Shown here: positions 20,788-32,801 of the stretch, one piece after another
Numbering within the stretch: the first letter of the stretch is position 1
How the letters are laid out: every line of letters starts with the position of its first letter
Assembly: GCA_905250075.1 (NCBI GenBank)
Contig: CAJNOP010000636.1
Coordinates: 1 to 64,000, forward strand
Length of the DNA stretch: 64,000 bases
DNA from: Rotaria sp. Silwood1
Lineage: Eukaryota > Rotifera > Eurotatoria > Philodinida > Philodinidae
Direction: 5' to 3'
The notes under the pieces: generated by a model
The model's database searches: none
Told to the model about the DNA's origin: nothing
Seen by the model: the letters and a program-made list of their open reading frames with translations, nothing else
Made by a program: the position numbers and the translations under genes

Positions 20788-21356
20788 CACACTAAGTTAA
20801 AATGTGTCGCAAGTGTCGTGTTTTGCGACACATTGTACAACACATTAAAGTGCGACGCAAGGAGCTCACTGCGACACATTTTCTCCAGTAGGACCACGAC
20901 ACATTACGTACGACACATGCGACACATTTCCTATTGGTCCTTTTGGAAAATCATATTTTGATTCTTTTTCAATTTAATTCCATTTAATTATTCCTATTCT
21001 GAAAACTCAATCTGGTCAGATCCTGGGATCTGCCCAATCTCGAGTTGATCTGATTTGTATCAGACCGCTTCAGAGTAGTCCTCTCACGATCATGGATCGA
21101 GATTGGCATTTTCTCGATAAAAAAAAATAATCGAGAAATAATCTAGAAAATAAAAATAATTGGAAGTTTTTTTCTATGTTAAATCACGTTGTTTATATAT
21201 CACCAAGTGTGCATAATAAAACGGTGAACGAATAGTCAGCAAACAGAACGCGACAAATTCGTATATGACACATTCTAAGCACGACACATTTTTCTGCTGG
21301 AGTGTACGACACAATAATTCACGACACATAAACATGACACATTTAAATTTAGTGTG
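20788..21356. mobile_element. 569 bp MITE with TIRs and TA duplication, GTGTCGTG-rich subtermini
   Basis: The left end CACACTAAGTTAAAATGTGTC and the reverse complement of the right end, CACACTAAATTTAAATGTGTC, match closely; both are flanked by TA (20786-20787, 21357-21358). Both subterminal zones are packed with TGTGTCG/CGACACA motifs and the centre is AT-rich and non-coding. TA flanks suggest Tc1/mariner-type mobilisation. A decayed relative lies at about 41735-42260. Confidence 0.8.
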
Positions 21357-21569
21357 TATGATGGGGCGATTTCATATCTCTGCATCTCGTTATCTTGACA
21401 GGGGAGAAGAAAAGGATTATCTAATGACTGCTGGGCTTAATACCGTTCGGATTCCGATGTCAAGCAAATTGAATCGAGTAAGGCACATACTTCTGCAAAG
21501 CTCGAGCCACCCTGACTGTTTTTTTGTCACTATCTATCTCGAATCGTATGAAATCCTAAATGACCTTGC

Positions 21570-21654
21570 TAGGGTTCACCAAATCCAAATCCAGTCAAAT
21601 CCAATTCTAGAATTGGATTTGGATTTGACAAGAATTGGATTTGGTGCATCCCTA
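21570..21654. mobile_element. 85 bp palindromic hAT MITE with 8 bp target duplication
   Basis: It starts TAGGGTTCACCAAATCC and ends GGATTTGGTGCATCCCTA; GACCTTGC flanks both sides (21562-21569 and 21655-21662). Termini of the TAGGGATGCACC type with 8 bp duplications belong to the hAT superfamily. The interior is almost entirely a palindrome of ATTGGATTTGG and its complement with a TTCTAGAA centre, so the whole element can fold into one hairpin. Confidence 0.88.
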
Positions 21655-21986
21655 GACCTTGCTAATAGGAAGCGATGCAACAACATTTAGCAAACACAGT
21701 AAGTTGTATCATTAGAGCTATGAAGTGACATAATAATGGGCATATATATTTACACGTAATAATGTATTTTCAATGAACAACTCTGACAGAACATTGTGAA
21801 GGAAAGACCCATCCCGATTTCATGGATTTATTCCTAACAAATCAAAAATGTTTACGCTTTAAAGTATCAAAATCTTTATGAATTAATTAAATGTAGTTTG
21901 GAGCAAAACTAAACCACTGTAAGAATTAAACACTTCGTCAATGAATGAAAACATAACAATGCCGTTATCGACTGTAAACAGCCCAT

Positions 21987-24385
21987 TTAATTGCGTTTTA
22001 GACAAGTGTCCTGGTAAGAAGTGCCGGATCCCCACCATTGAGGAAATCGAATATTTCGACTGGAGAAAATGAAAAATATTAATGCTTCACTGAAAACGTT
22101 ACCCATATCTGTGGCTATTGATAAAAGACGTGCATAACGGCCATACAACCAACGACTCATACAAACATTAGAAATAAAACCAATCAAAAGCCATGTTAGA
22201 ATAGTCCCACCATTAACTAGCATCATTATATTTCCTGGAATAAGTATAATTGGAACATGAATGTATTGCAACCAATGAATTTTCTGAGAAAACTTTCTCT
22301 TTAAAAACCAGAATGGTATTGGGAGCACTGCACCAATTAGAATCAATGCCAACAACGAAAAATAATGGCTCAAATGGCCAATGAGCCTAGCTGGACCTAA
22401 AAATTCAACAGTCTTGTAAGGTTTAAAAAATTGAGACCAATAGGAAACACGTACCAATCACTGAATAATATGATCCAAGGAGAAATAACCATTGAGCGCG
22501 GCGTGTGCATATCGACCCAGGATTAGGATCTTCAGGGTTAAATCTCTCACACATAACTGTCGTATGATTGTACAAATGATTCGCTGTAAGAAAACTAACT
22601 ATACTGCCTACGACTGTACATATAGTTATCGTGCTGAACATGGTTCTGGGTGGAATCTTCATGTAATGGCTCTGCTTTAATACTGCAATAAAGTTACTAG
22701 ACTGTCCAAATGTCCACCCAGTGTAACAGAAAAATGTGATCGTTGCCAATGGTTTGTTGGGCAGAATAATACCACTAAGACTAAACAGGACCATTTCCAA
22801 GCTTAGTTCTCCTATACCAGTACTACCACCAAGAATACCAAGAGGCAATATACGCACAAGTCCTATAGGAATAGCAATTAACAAATAATACCATGAAAGT
22901 AACTCAGAGAAATGGCAGACAATCATGCTAATCACCATAGGAAGAATAAACAAAATAGTAAACCACCATTCGGGTGTTTCATCATAGCGAGCCATTAATC
23001 GGCAATGTATATCGTTGTCACGATTTTGTAAGGATGTACAAAATTGTTTCAAAATATCTTTTCCATGATAGAGTATTGTGTGTACAAGAAGCGCTGGAAT
23101 AAAAACAAACTGACATGCGTAAGATATTACATCTGAAAGCCCAAAATACACCAACCCATAGTGTTCATAAGCAGTTATGTTCAAACGAAAATGATTGCTC
23201 ATTACAGAATTATTAACAAGGACTGCCGACAAATTATAGAAGTTTCCATTAGACTTATAAAGACCTCGACTGCGAATGGGAAAACTTTTAGTGTTCCATA
23301 AATTTGAATAGTAGAGAATTGGTGCAATGATCCATGATATGAGAAAAAAGCCAATTCCAAGATTTACCTGAGCCCATCCGGGCACAACTAATGATGATGT
23401 AATTATGTATTGTAATCGATCCCATTTGAGGTTCAATGCACCAATTCCGAATGCCCATACTCCGGTCAGTTTGTTAAGGAGAACATTATGTGGTTGCATG
23501 AAACAAATCCATGCAAACGTGGCTAAGATAGGCATTATATAGTTCGGTAACCAGCTGAAGATAAACTGACATGTGAGTGCAATGAAGAAGAATTGTAGAC
23601 GACTGAATTTCCACTTGGAACTGGAGTTCGTATGATTATCTACATTCTCATCATGTAAAGTTCGAAATAAGGCTACAGAGGGTATGACTGTTGGCCAAGT
23701 CAATAAAGAAGGCCAAACCAAAAAACGACGCATGATACCTGAAAAATTTTCTAGATCTTATTAATGCTTCACAAATATTTAGAGGATCTGCATTACCTGC
23801 GATACCATATCCTATGAGTTGTGATGAGAGGATGAAACCAAAGGCTAGTATAGGGTGTATCGATTTTTTATAATAAACTTTTTGTACATCAATTGGATTG
23901 AGTGCATAACTACTGTTTGTTAAGTTTGCCATTGCGACTATCAGAACATGTTCTTTTATTGTAAATGGACCAGGATTAAATGAGAAACAGTAGTTCGTAT
24001 TTGGCCATAGACGAAATGATTTTTTGGGTAATACAAATGCGAGAAATTTACCCAAGACAAATGACAACAGAAATATATGCGAACCATCTAAAACAATTCG
24101 TTTCATACGATAATGAAAATATGTATTAACAACGGTAAACGAAACAACAAAAAACAAGCCAATGAACCATACTCGAAATGTTGAACATAACATGTTTGGA
24201 TCATCGTCGTTCGATACAACACCAGCGATTTCTTCATACCAAGTATGTTCCGCCTCGATATATTCATTATGTACACGTGGTGCAGCAGTTAAACCTTGAT
24301 TTCCATTTGAGATTTGTTTCCTCACATTCTGTTTATTGTCGCCCACTTTATAAGTTTTAAATTCTAGAGTATCACTTGACTGCAT
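21987..24385 (-). CDS. Oligopeptide transporter, OPT family (three exons)
   Basis: Exons on the minus strand are 24385-23797, 23738-22455 and 22396-21987. They are separated by two 58 bp GT...AG introns, and the sum is 2283 nt, exactly 760 codons plus TAA. OPT proteins are proton-coupled multi-pass carriers of small peptides or metal-chelator complexes. Family marks are visible in order: acidic N-terminal EEIAGVVSNDDDP, then STFRVWFIGLFF and the NPGPFTIKEHV signature. Further on are SSQLIGYGIAG|I across the first splice, the GWTFGQSSNF region and GPARLIGHLSHYF, ending with FPQWWGSG. Length is normal for the family and roughly a dozen or more hydrophobic helices are present. The start was taken as the ATG at 24385, because upstream sequence reads like intron or UTR ending TTTTTCAG. 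No frame damage is seen. OPT genes are typical of fungi and plants and rare in animals, so horizontal origin is possible (inference). Confidence 0.88.
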
Positions 24386-25317
24386 CTCGAGCTTAATCTG
24401 AAAAACGTACGTACTCTTTGATCTTAAGGTGCCCGCAACGCAAATTTCAAGTAAAATTTTGTATCGACTTTTTTTACAACATCTGATAGAGCTTGAACTG
24501 CTGACCACGAATATCTACTGTTTAGCCTTAGTGAATGTTTACTTCCAATTGAAAAATATGAAATACTCGAAGGATATCGTTTTCATCAAAAAAAGCATCT
24601 TTTCCAAAATGTGCGAAATTTTCTACTTCGTTCTTTTTTTCGGCTTCTCAGAATATTTTTTCAGATTCAGCATCAAAAACTGAGTACAGACATGTTATTA
24701 AATCGACTCTAGACCCAAAAATCGATTGGCGATGGCGCTTCGAATCGCATCGAGTTCACTATGTATTGATCGATTTTGTAAATCTATCTAGTTTTTCTAC
24801 GTAAGTGATGGAATCAATTATTTTATCTCATTCTATTCGTCATACCACTGGCTATAAAGTAAGTAACGCTCGTCCCTGTGACGCGCTTGACCCTCGACTG
24901 AATATTCGACTCTTTCTATGTTATACACTGCTTCGAAGTCTTCGGTAAAGTTAGTATTAAATGTTTCAAAAGGATGGATGAGTAAGTGTGTGTGGATATC
25001 GATATGAGTCGCAATACCGTTGTGCACAATGGTACGCAGGTCCGTGTGATGGTTTTGTCATAAACTCATCTAATCAAATTGACATCCATACATTGATACT
25101 CAACAGGAATCCAAACGAGCTAAGCTACGGGGACAGCATCCGCACGCACCCAAAACAGGAGATTTTATATAATTTTCTGAGAGATCAAGGACCAAAACTC
25201 ATACGGACAATATTGTGAAAACGCATCATATTCTTTGAAATTCCTACTAAAAATCCATATGCTTACTAACACATCAACCAACAACGTTGTTTAATGGAGC
25301 GTCGGCTAGGAAAATAC
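24386..25317. other. Upstream region of the OPT gene
   Basis: No recognisable gene. TTTTTCAG just before the OPT start suggests a 5' UTR intron. Short open frames at 24429-24683, 24833-25027 and 24988-25218 have no family resemblance. Confidence 0.35.
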
Positions 25318-25666
25318 GGGTGTGGGGTGTGGGTGTGAGCGTGAGTGTGGGGGTGGGTGTGGGTGTGGATGTGGGTGTGGGTGGTGTGGGTGGTGTGGGT
25401 GTGAAATGTGGGTGTGAAATGTGGGTGTGGGTGCGGGTGTGGGGTGTTGCTGTGAGTGAATGCTGTATGGTTGTGCGTGGGTGTGGGTGAGCATCATCTC
25501 CCCATTTACTTGCACCCACACCCACACCCACTCACACTCACATCCGCACCCACTCACACCCGCATCCACTCACACCCACACTCACTCACACCACCCAGCC
25601 ACACCCACACTCACACCCACACCCGGACTCACACATCGACAGCCATACCCACACACACCTATACCC
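25318..25666. repeat. Largest telomere-like palindrome (~350 bp)
   Basis: G arm 25318-25490 of GTGTGGGTG repeats, a ~20 bp loop (GAGCATCATCTCCCCATTTA) and C arm 25511-25666 of CCCACACCCA repeats. Six open frames on both strands here are only translations of the repeat (Gly/Val or His/Pro/Thr). Strong hairpin and G-quadruplex potential. Confidence 0.88.
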
Positions 25667-26827
25667 TTTGCAGCTACTGATTCGAGGACTTTTGTAGCTC
25701 TTAATGATTAGTAGCGATGCTGAAAAACGGCTTCGGTTCTAAATCATATAGTAAAGATCGAAGATACACAACGTTCCAGCAAAGCCTGTATATGATCACA
25801 TATTAAGAATATTCGAAATTTTTTGTCCTCAATCTTTGGTTTTTACTCGAATGTATCTATACAACCTTTATTCAGAATTAAATTCACTATCGAATGTTAT
25901 GTAAATCGTCTATCAAAGTATGTACATATACCATCTAACATGAATGATTCTTGACCCATAGAAGGCCCAAAAGGGTCTATATGACTGAGTATCAAAGTAA
26001 GGAAAAAGCTTCACCGGTCAAGCTGAAACATTATAGGAGTGACTACTGACTCTGAGCCCTATAATCGCTGGAAGTTTTATATGAAACTGCTTATGTTTTC
26101 TATAGAAGCCGATACCAAGGCTAAACGTCTCCGGCCCTTTAAAAACGGCAAAAATCTTACTGAATAGTTCTGCTGATTGAACTAAAGCTTCTTCGAAAAT
26201 AATTTTTCTAGAAAGGAATTTGGTCGCAAAGATCGAATTCTTCATCAACATGAATCACTTGACTGTATAACACAAACGTAAAAAAATTGAGACCAAACCA
26301 ATGATACTCACGTTTCAGCCGATTGGTTCCTTCTGCTATTTTTGAGCTTGTTTTATATAGCTGAAAGCGAAATGTAAAATTTTGCGTACATCCATTCTTT
26401 CTTCCTTTCTCATTTTTCTTTCGATTTCTTAAGTATATACCTCGATAACAGTACACACATTTGATTTGCTATGATATATTCAACTACTTAAAAAACTTAA
26501 TGAAGTGAAAAATTACTTTCGAAATGACTAGCATACAATGCTACTACTTCATCTACCGAAAACCGTACTTCCTCTTTATGATGTTGTCACCGCGCACGTC
26601 CCTAGTAAAAAAAACTTTCCGCGAAACAACTTTCGGTTGACAAAGCACTCCATTAGTTGAAGCATATGAATAAAAGTTTGATATGTGGGTTTCGGTGTCA
26701 GGTGAATGTAGGTGTGTGCGTGTCTAAGAACTTCGGTGTGTTCATGAGTATGAATGTAGGTGTAACCATGCATGTGACTACAATTAAGTAAATATCCACA
26801 TCAGAAAGACTGAAAAAGAGACCCACA
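25667..26827. other. Intergenic, nothing recognised
   Basis: AT-rich single-copy sequence without convincing exons, RNA genes or repeats. Short open frames on the minus strand (26018-26456, 26576-26773) match no known family. Confidence 0.4.
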
Positions 26828-26992
26828 GGGTGTGCAGTGTGGGTGTGTGGGTGTGTGGGTGTGAACGTGGGTGTGGGTGTGAGCATAGATAAGACCTGTA
26901 CCCACACCTTACATCCCACATCCACACCCACACCCACACCACACCCCACCCGCACCCTCACCCACACCCCACACTCACACTCACACTCACAG
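26828..26992. repeat. Telomere-like palindrome
   Basis: G arm 26828-26883 (GTGTGGGTGTGTGGGTG), loop GAGCATAGATAAGACCTGTA, C arm 26900-26991 (CCCACACCTTACATCCCACA and onward). The loop starts GAGCAT like the one at 25490. Confidence 0.85.
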
Positions 26993-27754
26993 CCAAAATG
27001 CTTTTTTTTTGATGAAAACGGCATTTTTCGAGTATTTCAAATTTTCGACTGGAAGAAAGAGTTCAATGAGGCTAAAGATCTTATATTCGTGATCAGCAGC
27101 TCAAGCTGTATCACACGATGTAAAAAAAAAAGTCAAAAAAAGAAATTTAACTTGAAGTTCGAATTGCGTGCACCTTACGTATTATTCAAATATTTTCGAC
27201 GTAAGAACACTAGTGATTTTTGTCTTATGTTCTGTTGGTTTTTTCCATATTGCTTTCTATTCATTACCTGTGATGCCGGTTCTCTTTATTCATCGGTAAA
27301 AATAAAAAATGCTTCAATCTACTGTAATTGAGCCCATATGCATGTATTTTGATTCTTTCAGCCATGAATCTATATATATTTTACCATTAAGTCTCTTATA
27401 CTAGTACTTTTTTTCTTTGTTTGTGATTAATAACGATGAGTAAACTCCAATTAACCATGAGCGAAAACGAAGTTTGTTTACTGCACCTGGTCAGAATCAT
27501 GCTACACGCTTATAAAATAATACTTTTCTTTTGACTAGATCCCTCAGAAGAAAAATTTTTTATTTTTTTACTTCCTTAGATGAATCAACATAATTTAGTG
27601 ACGTAACATACAAGCACTGTATGTATTATTTGAATCATTGAAACCATCTCATCAACATAAAACGGTGAGATGCATATTTTCTCTGTTTTAAGACTAAGAA
27701 GAATGAAATTAGAGGGTTTTATCTTCTAGTTAAATCTTCTCTAAACACGGAAAA

Positions 27755-30700
27755 ATGGGAAATAAAAAATCAATTAATGCTCCGCTATCAAACATTGTGA
27801 CAATGGCAAATGGAAGCTCTCGTAAAAATGAAGAACCAATAACCCTAGTTTGGTATGAGGAATGGAATGGTAATGATTTATCACATGATGATAAAATTTT
27901 TCGAAGACAAACACTTCGACAAATAAACGATTACGTTCTATTTTTCCAAGATAAACATGATTTTTTACATTATATTCATTTGAATCAAGATGAACAAATA
28001 TTTATTATTATTGTACCATACTGTCATTCAGATGAATTATTATCAAATATTCATATATTAAAACAAATCTATTCAATCTTTTTATACTCTACTGTTGGTC
28101 GTAATAAATATACAAGATTATTAACAGAAAAGTATTCTAAAATAATTGGTTGTTTTATTAATCAACAAGAATTGATGGATATATTACAAAAACGGATTAA
28201 ACTATTAATGAGGCAATCAGCAATGTTCAATTTATATGATGATAAAAAGCAGATGACAGCACGTGATTTAACGAAAGAGTCAGGTTCATTTCTATTTTTT
28301 CAATTATTCAGACATATTACATTAATTACAAAAAAAAACAATGAATCAAAACGAACGATGGTAGCAAAATGTCGTGTTTACTATCATGATAATAAAAAAC
28401 AACTAGAAAGTATTTCACTATTTGAGCGAACTTATCAATCATCCGAAGCTATCTATTGGTATACAAGAGATACATTTGTTCATCGTATTATCAATAAAGC
28501 ACTGAGAACAGAAGATATCATAGTATGTTCAAATATCACGAGAACATAAAGCGTTTGTGTCCATAGACGGTCTTTGAAAAGTTAGGTCAACAAATTTTTC
28601 GAGCGAGCAGAGGTTTTACGATCTATTGAGCCTCTCTATTATGATAATAACTTCTTCATATTGGTAATAGTTTTGATTATCTATGTATATCATCAGTATT
28701 TATGCTCAAGTATTGATCAAATTCGTTATAGTCAAATATCATCCTTGAAAACTGACTCTACTGAATTTTTTTAGAAATAAATTTCATCTATGTGCTAAAA
28801 ATTTTATATCGAAGAAAAAGCTAGGCAAGCTAGACGACTTGGTCTACCTGTGGCAGATCAGGCCTAAAAATCATAGTCTGTGCCTGTCATAGGTAGGCAA
28901 ACCTAGTGTCCTAGTTGGGGATCTGTTCTAGAACGTCCCAAGGCATTCTAGAATCTCCTATTGCTCTCTAGTAGTCTATAAAAGGCTCTAGAACGCTTTA
29001 GAAGGTTCTAAAATTCTCATAAGTATGACAAACTCCATTCGATGACCTTTGACCTGTTTACAGTGATTTTTTTTCAAATTGAGATTGACCTAACTCTTTC
29101 AAGATAGTCTGTGGGCAAGGACGCTTTATATCATCGTGATCAACTCATCGAACTCTACAAACTGGTATATACCCGATTGAAAATAGAGACTCACACTTGG
29201 GCACCTTTCCTTGTGAGACGTAAATATTTAACTAAATACCCCCGCAATAAAAGACTTCTGGTCATGCAAATATACTAATTAAAGTTCCAATTTTTTGATA
29301 AATTAAGCAATTAAGAAGAAGTCTTCTATTATGTCCAACGCATCGTTCCTTTAAGATGGTCTTCTATTGCAGGAGTAAGTGGTTTACATAATAACTGAGT
29401 TTGCTCCCGACGCTTTATTTACATTTCAATTTTTTATTACTGATTTAAGTTTAAGCCTCATGATACATTTTAGACGTTTGAAGAAAATTGAAACATCACC
29501 AAAACTTATTCTTTATCGTGGACTTAATTTGCCTGAAGATGAGATAGAAATTTTACGACAAAATGTAGGTAAACTAGTATCAACCAATGGTTATTTATCA
29601 ACAAGTCGATCACGAGATGTGGCAGTGATGTTTGCAAATAAAGTAATAATGGAAATTGAAATGGATATGAAACTGGAAACAGTAATTTGTGCTGATATAG
29701 CTGATAGCAGTGTCTTTAACGATGAAGGCGAAGTATTATTTGACATCGGTTTGTATTTGTATTTCATTTTTTTGTTGTCGCTGCTAATTGTTAGTTTTAA
29801 ATTCAAGGTGCTGTATTTGAAATGGTCAATTGTGTAGAAGAATTTGAAGACATGAATGCTAACTCTAATATGAACAAAATTTTGGTATTTAAAATGAAAG
29901 CAACAGATAAAGGTTCAGAAATAGCAAAAGAATATATTGAATATCAAAAGAAAAGAATTTCACAATCAGATATTACTTTAATGTTTGGTTGTCTACTAGC
30001 TGATATGGGTCAATATAAAAAATCATCACAACATTTTGAAAGAATTTTATATGAACGACCTAATGACGAAAAAATTGCATGTATATATAGTAGTTTGGCA
30101 AGAACATGTCGTCTAGATGGTCAATATGAACGTTCAATTTATTATTATAAACAAGCTTATGATATGCATACTCGTATTCAACCACCGCGTCTCATAAGTG
30201 CTGCAAGAGCACTCAACGGGCTTGGTATTGTTTATAGTGAACAACATGATTATAATTCTGCACTTGAAAACTTGACATTATCTTTAAAATTATACAGAAA
30301 ATACGGGAAAGAAGATGAGGAATATGCCGGAATTTTAAACAACATAGCAAGTATATATTGTTCTCTTAATGAACTTGATAAAGCTCTTGACAATTTTGAA
30401 AAAGTCAAAGAAATTCATGATAGAATATTGCCATCGGATCATTCTAATAGAGCTGCAACATTTATTAATATTGGAAATGTTTACTATGAAAAAAAGGATT
30501 ATACGACAAGTTTAGATTATTATATGAAATGTCTGAAAATAAAAGAAAAGATATTGCCTGTTGAACATCAAGATAAAATACGTTGTTTGGATAATATTGG
30601 GCTTGTTTATTATCGAATGAAAAATTACCAAGAAGCATATGTATATTTTCAAAAGGCATTGATGATGGCTGAAAAAATTCTAACACGAAATCATGTTCTG

Positions 30701-30799
30701 TTCAATGACTTGCATGATCACATTAAACTTGTTAAAAACGACTGTTTAGACGTTGAAACTAGCATGGCACCATCTGCGACTCAAGCCATCATGTCATAA
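27755..30799 (+). CDS. R-S-E class ADP-ribosyltransferase with C-terminal TPR domain
   Basis: Proposed exons are 27755-28522, 29400-29748 and 29808-30799, totalling 703 codons with the frame kept. The first 256 residues are the bdelloid-type N-terminal region (VWYEEW..., DEQIFIIIVPYC, ARDLTKESGSFLFFQL). The second exon carries the ART fold: the Arg of LILYRG, the Ser motif STNGYLSTSR, and the catalytic Glu motif EGEVLFDIG. These are the R-S-E residues of arginine-type mono-ADP-ribosyltransferases, which move ADP-ribose from NAD+ to protein. The third exon holds about five or six TPRs (from ISQSDITLMFGCLLADMGQY, later GLGIVYSEQHDYNSALENL and IGNVYYEKKDYTTSLDYY), a protein-binding scaffold. Intron 2 is 59 bp. 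Intron 1 is 877 bp with a weak CTGAG acceptor and contains a dispersed repeat, so its boundaries are less sure. Exon 1 has a MGNKK start with possible N-myristoylation. Confidence 0.78.
28523..29399 (+). other. Long repeat-bearing intron of the ART-TPR gene
   Basis: The donor GTATGT at 28523 splits the reading after ...RTEDII. An attractive acceptor TTCTATTGCAG at 29362-29372 is followed by stops in all three frames, so the acceptor used here is AACTGAG at 29399, which keeps phase 0. The intron holds clustered TTCTAGAA/CTCTAGAACG motifs (28920-29020) and the dispersed repeat at 29085-29245. Confidence 0.5.
29085..29245. repeat. Dispersed repeat, copy 2 (inside an intron)
   Basis: Homologous to 17470-17640 and 31840-31985. 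Blocks: AGATAGTCTGTGGGCAAGGA, CGCTTTATATCATCGTGATC, CATCGAACTCTACAAACTGG and ACTCACACTTGGGCACCTTT, then CCTTGTGAGACG. No TIRs identified. Confidence 0.55.
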
Positions 30800-31083
30800 T
30801 CGTTAACTACACTTATCCACAGTTGTACTTGAAATTAAGAGAGACACTACGTATGAATAGGATGTATGGCTGGAGAAAATTTTTTCTTTTGGATTTGAGT
30901 ATCGTCAAACAAAGGCCTTATCAAGATAGTACTAAATCCAAAATATAAGCTAAATCTGACAATTCCTTGCTGCATTATGAGGTAGACTCTGATAACAGGC
31001 TTTATAGAGTTCGAAGACATTTTTTTGCACTTTTAATATAACACAAAAAGCACTTTATCATTTCGAGCAATACTATAGCAATG
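30800..31083. other. 3' flank of the ART-TPR gene
   Basis: Short AT-rich region downstream of the TAA at 30797-30799. No gene seen. Confidence 0.4.
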
Positions 31084-31143
31084 AGGGTGTGGGGTGTGGA
31101 TGTAGACTCAAATGAAACATACTCACACACCTCACCCACACCC
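31084..31143. repeat. Telomere-like palindrome
   Basis: G arm GAGGGTGTGGGGTGTGGATG (31084-31103), loop TAGACTCAAATGAAACATAC, C arm TCACACACCTCACCCACACC. Very close in layout to the weak locus at 20443. Confidence 0.75.
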
Positions 31144-31334
31144 AAAAATCTGAATATACCATTCGATAGAGCTCGTCGAGCTGCATTTGGCTCACTGCAT
31201 CTCTGGCGTGGCTCACTTAATGGGGCGAATCGCCTTGCGAAAAACACGAATGGGCTGCTAACTTCCCTTACATGATTGGAACACTGGTTTAAACTGCAAA
31301 TTTTCTAATTAGCTTTCATCATATTTCACATTTG

Positions 31335-31408
31335 GAGTGTGGGTGTGGGTGTGGGTGTGGGTGTGGAGTTTGGGAATATGCTTCTATTGATACCCACACC
31401 CACACCCA
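31335..31408. repeat. Telomere-like palindrome
   Basis: G arm of five GTGTGG units (31335-31367), loop TTTGGGAATATGCTTCTATT, C arm ACCCACACCCACACCC. The loop shares ATATGCTTC with ATATTGCTTC at 53463. Confidence 0.85.
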
Positions 31409-31839
31409 AAAGTTTACCTTATATGTTACATTTTGCCAGACAAACATATTAGACAACAATGAAATATAGTATAGTCTAATGAAAATAAGAAAGTTAATAA
31501 ATCTGTAATAAGTTCATTTTTAAAATGATATTCTTAAAAAAATTTTGAAAAAAAAATAGCTGAATTTCATGCATCTATCGTATTAGCGATATTGAAATAT
31601 TTACATTACATACATACTTAATGCTTTTATTTCAGTTCATTATATAAATGAAAATAGATTCATTACTCAAACTCTGAACACTGGAAATGGCTTAACATAA
31701 AAATTTCAAAAGTTCCAATCTATATTATATTTTACAATTTTTTTTTATTTTTCAGAAATGTTTTTCTTATGTATATATTAAATCGATTCTTCCTATAATA
31801 TTAACGTCCAACCATTTATGGAGATCTCTAATCAAACTC

Positions 31840-31985
31840 TCTCTTTAACAATAGTCTATAGAGATAATCTCTTCATATCATCATAATTGGCTCATCGAGC
31901 TCTAGAAAAAGATATAAATTTAATGAAAAACATTAATTCACAATTCGAGACCTTCTCTAATTAAATACAAACAAAAAAAAAATAA
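31840..31985. repeat. Dispersed repeat, copy 3
   Basis: Ordered similarity to copies 1 and 2: AATAGTCTATAGAGATAATC, TCTTCATATCATCATAATTG, GCTCATCGAGCTCTAGAAAA, ATTCGAGACCTTCTCTAATT. It is the most decayed of the three. Confidence 0.5.
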
Positions 31986-32113
31986 CAAAGTTTATGAATC
32001 TTTATCTCATGAGCTTTTTTGGGGGGATTGTTTGTACAAAGGTCGAAAGGAAAAGTGTCAAATGGGACAAACATAGAAAAAATATTGAAAATTCACAACT
32101 GATAAATGTCGAA

Positions 32114-32300
32114 GAGGGTGTGGGTGTGGGTGTGGGTGTGGGTGGGTGTGAGTGTGGGTGTGGGTGTGGGGTGTGGGGTGTGGGTGTGGGTGTGGGTGTG
32201 GGTGTGGGTGTGGATGTGGGTGGGAGTGTGAGTGTGGGTGTGTGGGTGTGGGTGTGGGTATGAGCATTTTAGGTTTTTGTTCAAATACACACCCACACCC
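32114..32300. repeat. Telomere-like palindrome with a long G arm
   Basis: G arm 32114-32261 with over 20 near-perfect GTGTGGG-type units, loop ATGAGCATTTTAGGTTTTTG, short C arm 32286-32300 (ACACACCCACACCC). The arms are very unequal, suggesting slippage expansion of one side. The flanking open frames are artefacts. Confidence 0.85.
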
Positions 32301-32483
32301 TTGACGGTGCTTATTATCTGAGGATCGAAGAAATGTATATTATCCCCCATTTCCTAAAGAAATCATATCACTATTTGCTAAGACACCTGCTCTTCAAATC
32401 ATTTGTCAAGATAGTTTCTGTACGTAGTTATTGATGTTAACAACAATCATTCTCTCTCTTGACACATGACCTATTGATATGAT

Positions 32484-32600
32484 TTGGGTGGGTGTGAGCG
32501 TAGGTGCGGTGGTGTGGGGTGGGTATGGGTCAGTGTGGGTAGATGAGCTTGAAGAGAGGTTGCATGTCTGTCGACACTCACATCCACGTCCTACACCCAT
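32484..32600. repeat. Telomere-like palindrome
   Basis: G arm 32484-32541 (GGGTGGGTGTGAGCGTAGGT, then GCGGTGGTGTGGGGT...), loop AGATGAGCTTGAAGAGAGGT, C arm 32574-32600 (CACTCACATCCACGTCCTAC). Degenerate. Confidence 0.7.
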
Positions 32601-32801
32601 GCTAGTTTGAAATGATTTAATATCTAGCACGAGCTTAAAATTTTTTAATGAAAAAAAAAGCAATAGTGAAATACGCATTCAGAAATCATCAAGTGTACGC
32701 TATTACATATAGAGAAACAATTGTGCTATATTCTTTTATTTAAGTATGCCATAGTTTTAGGAATAAGGAAGATCTTAAGAAGAAGATCATTTATGACGAT
32801 A

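Noticed and set aside
25274..25711. Six overlapping frames with Val-Gly or His-Pro-Thr repeats
   Set aside because: Direct translation of TGTGGG/CCCACA repeats on both strands; no start context or domain.
32058..32350. His/Pro/Thr-rich frames on the minus strand and a Val/Gly frame on the plus strand
   Set aside because: Same artefact of the telomere-like palindrome.
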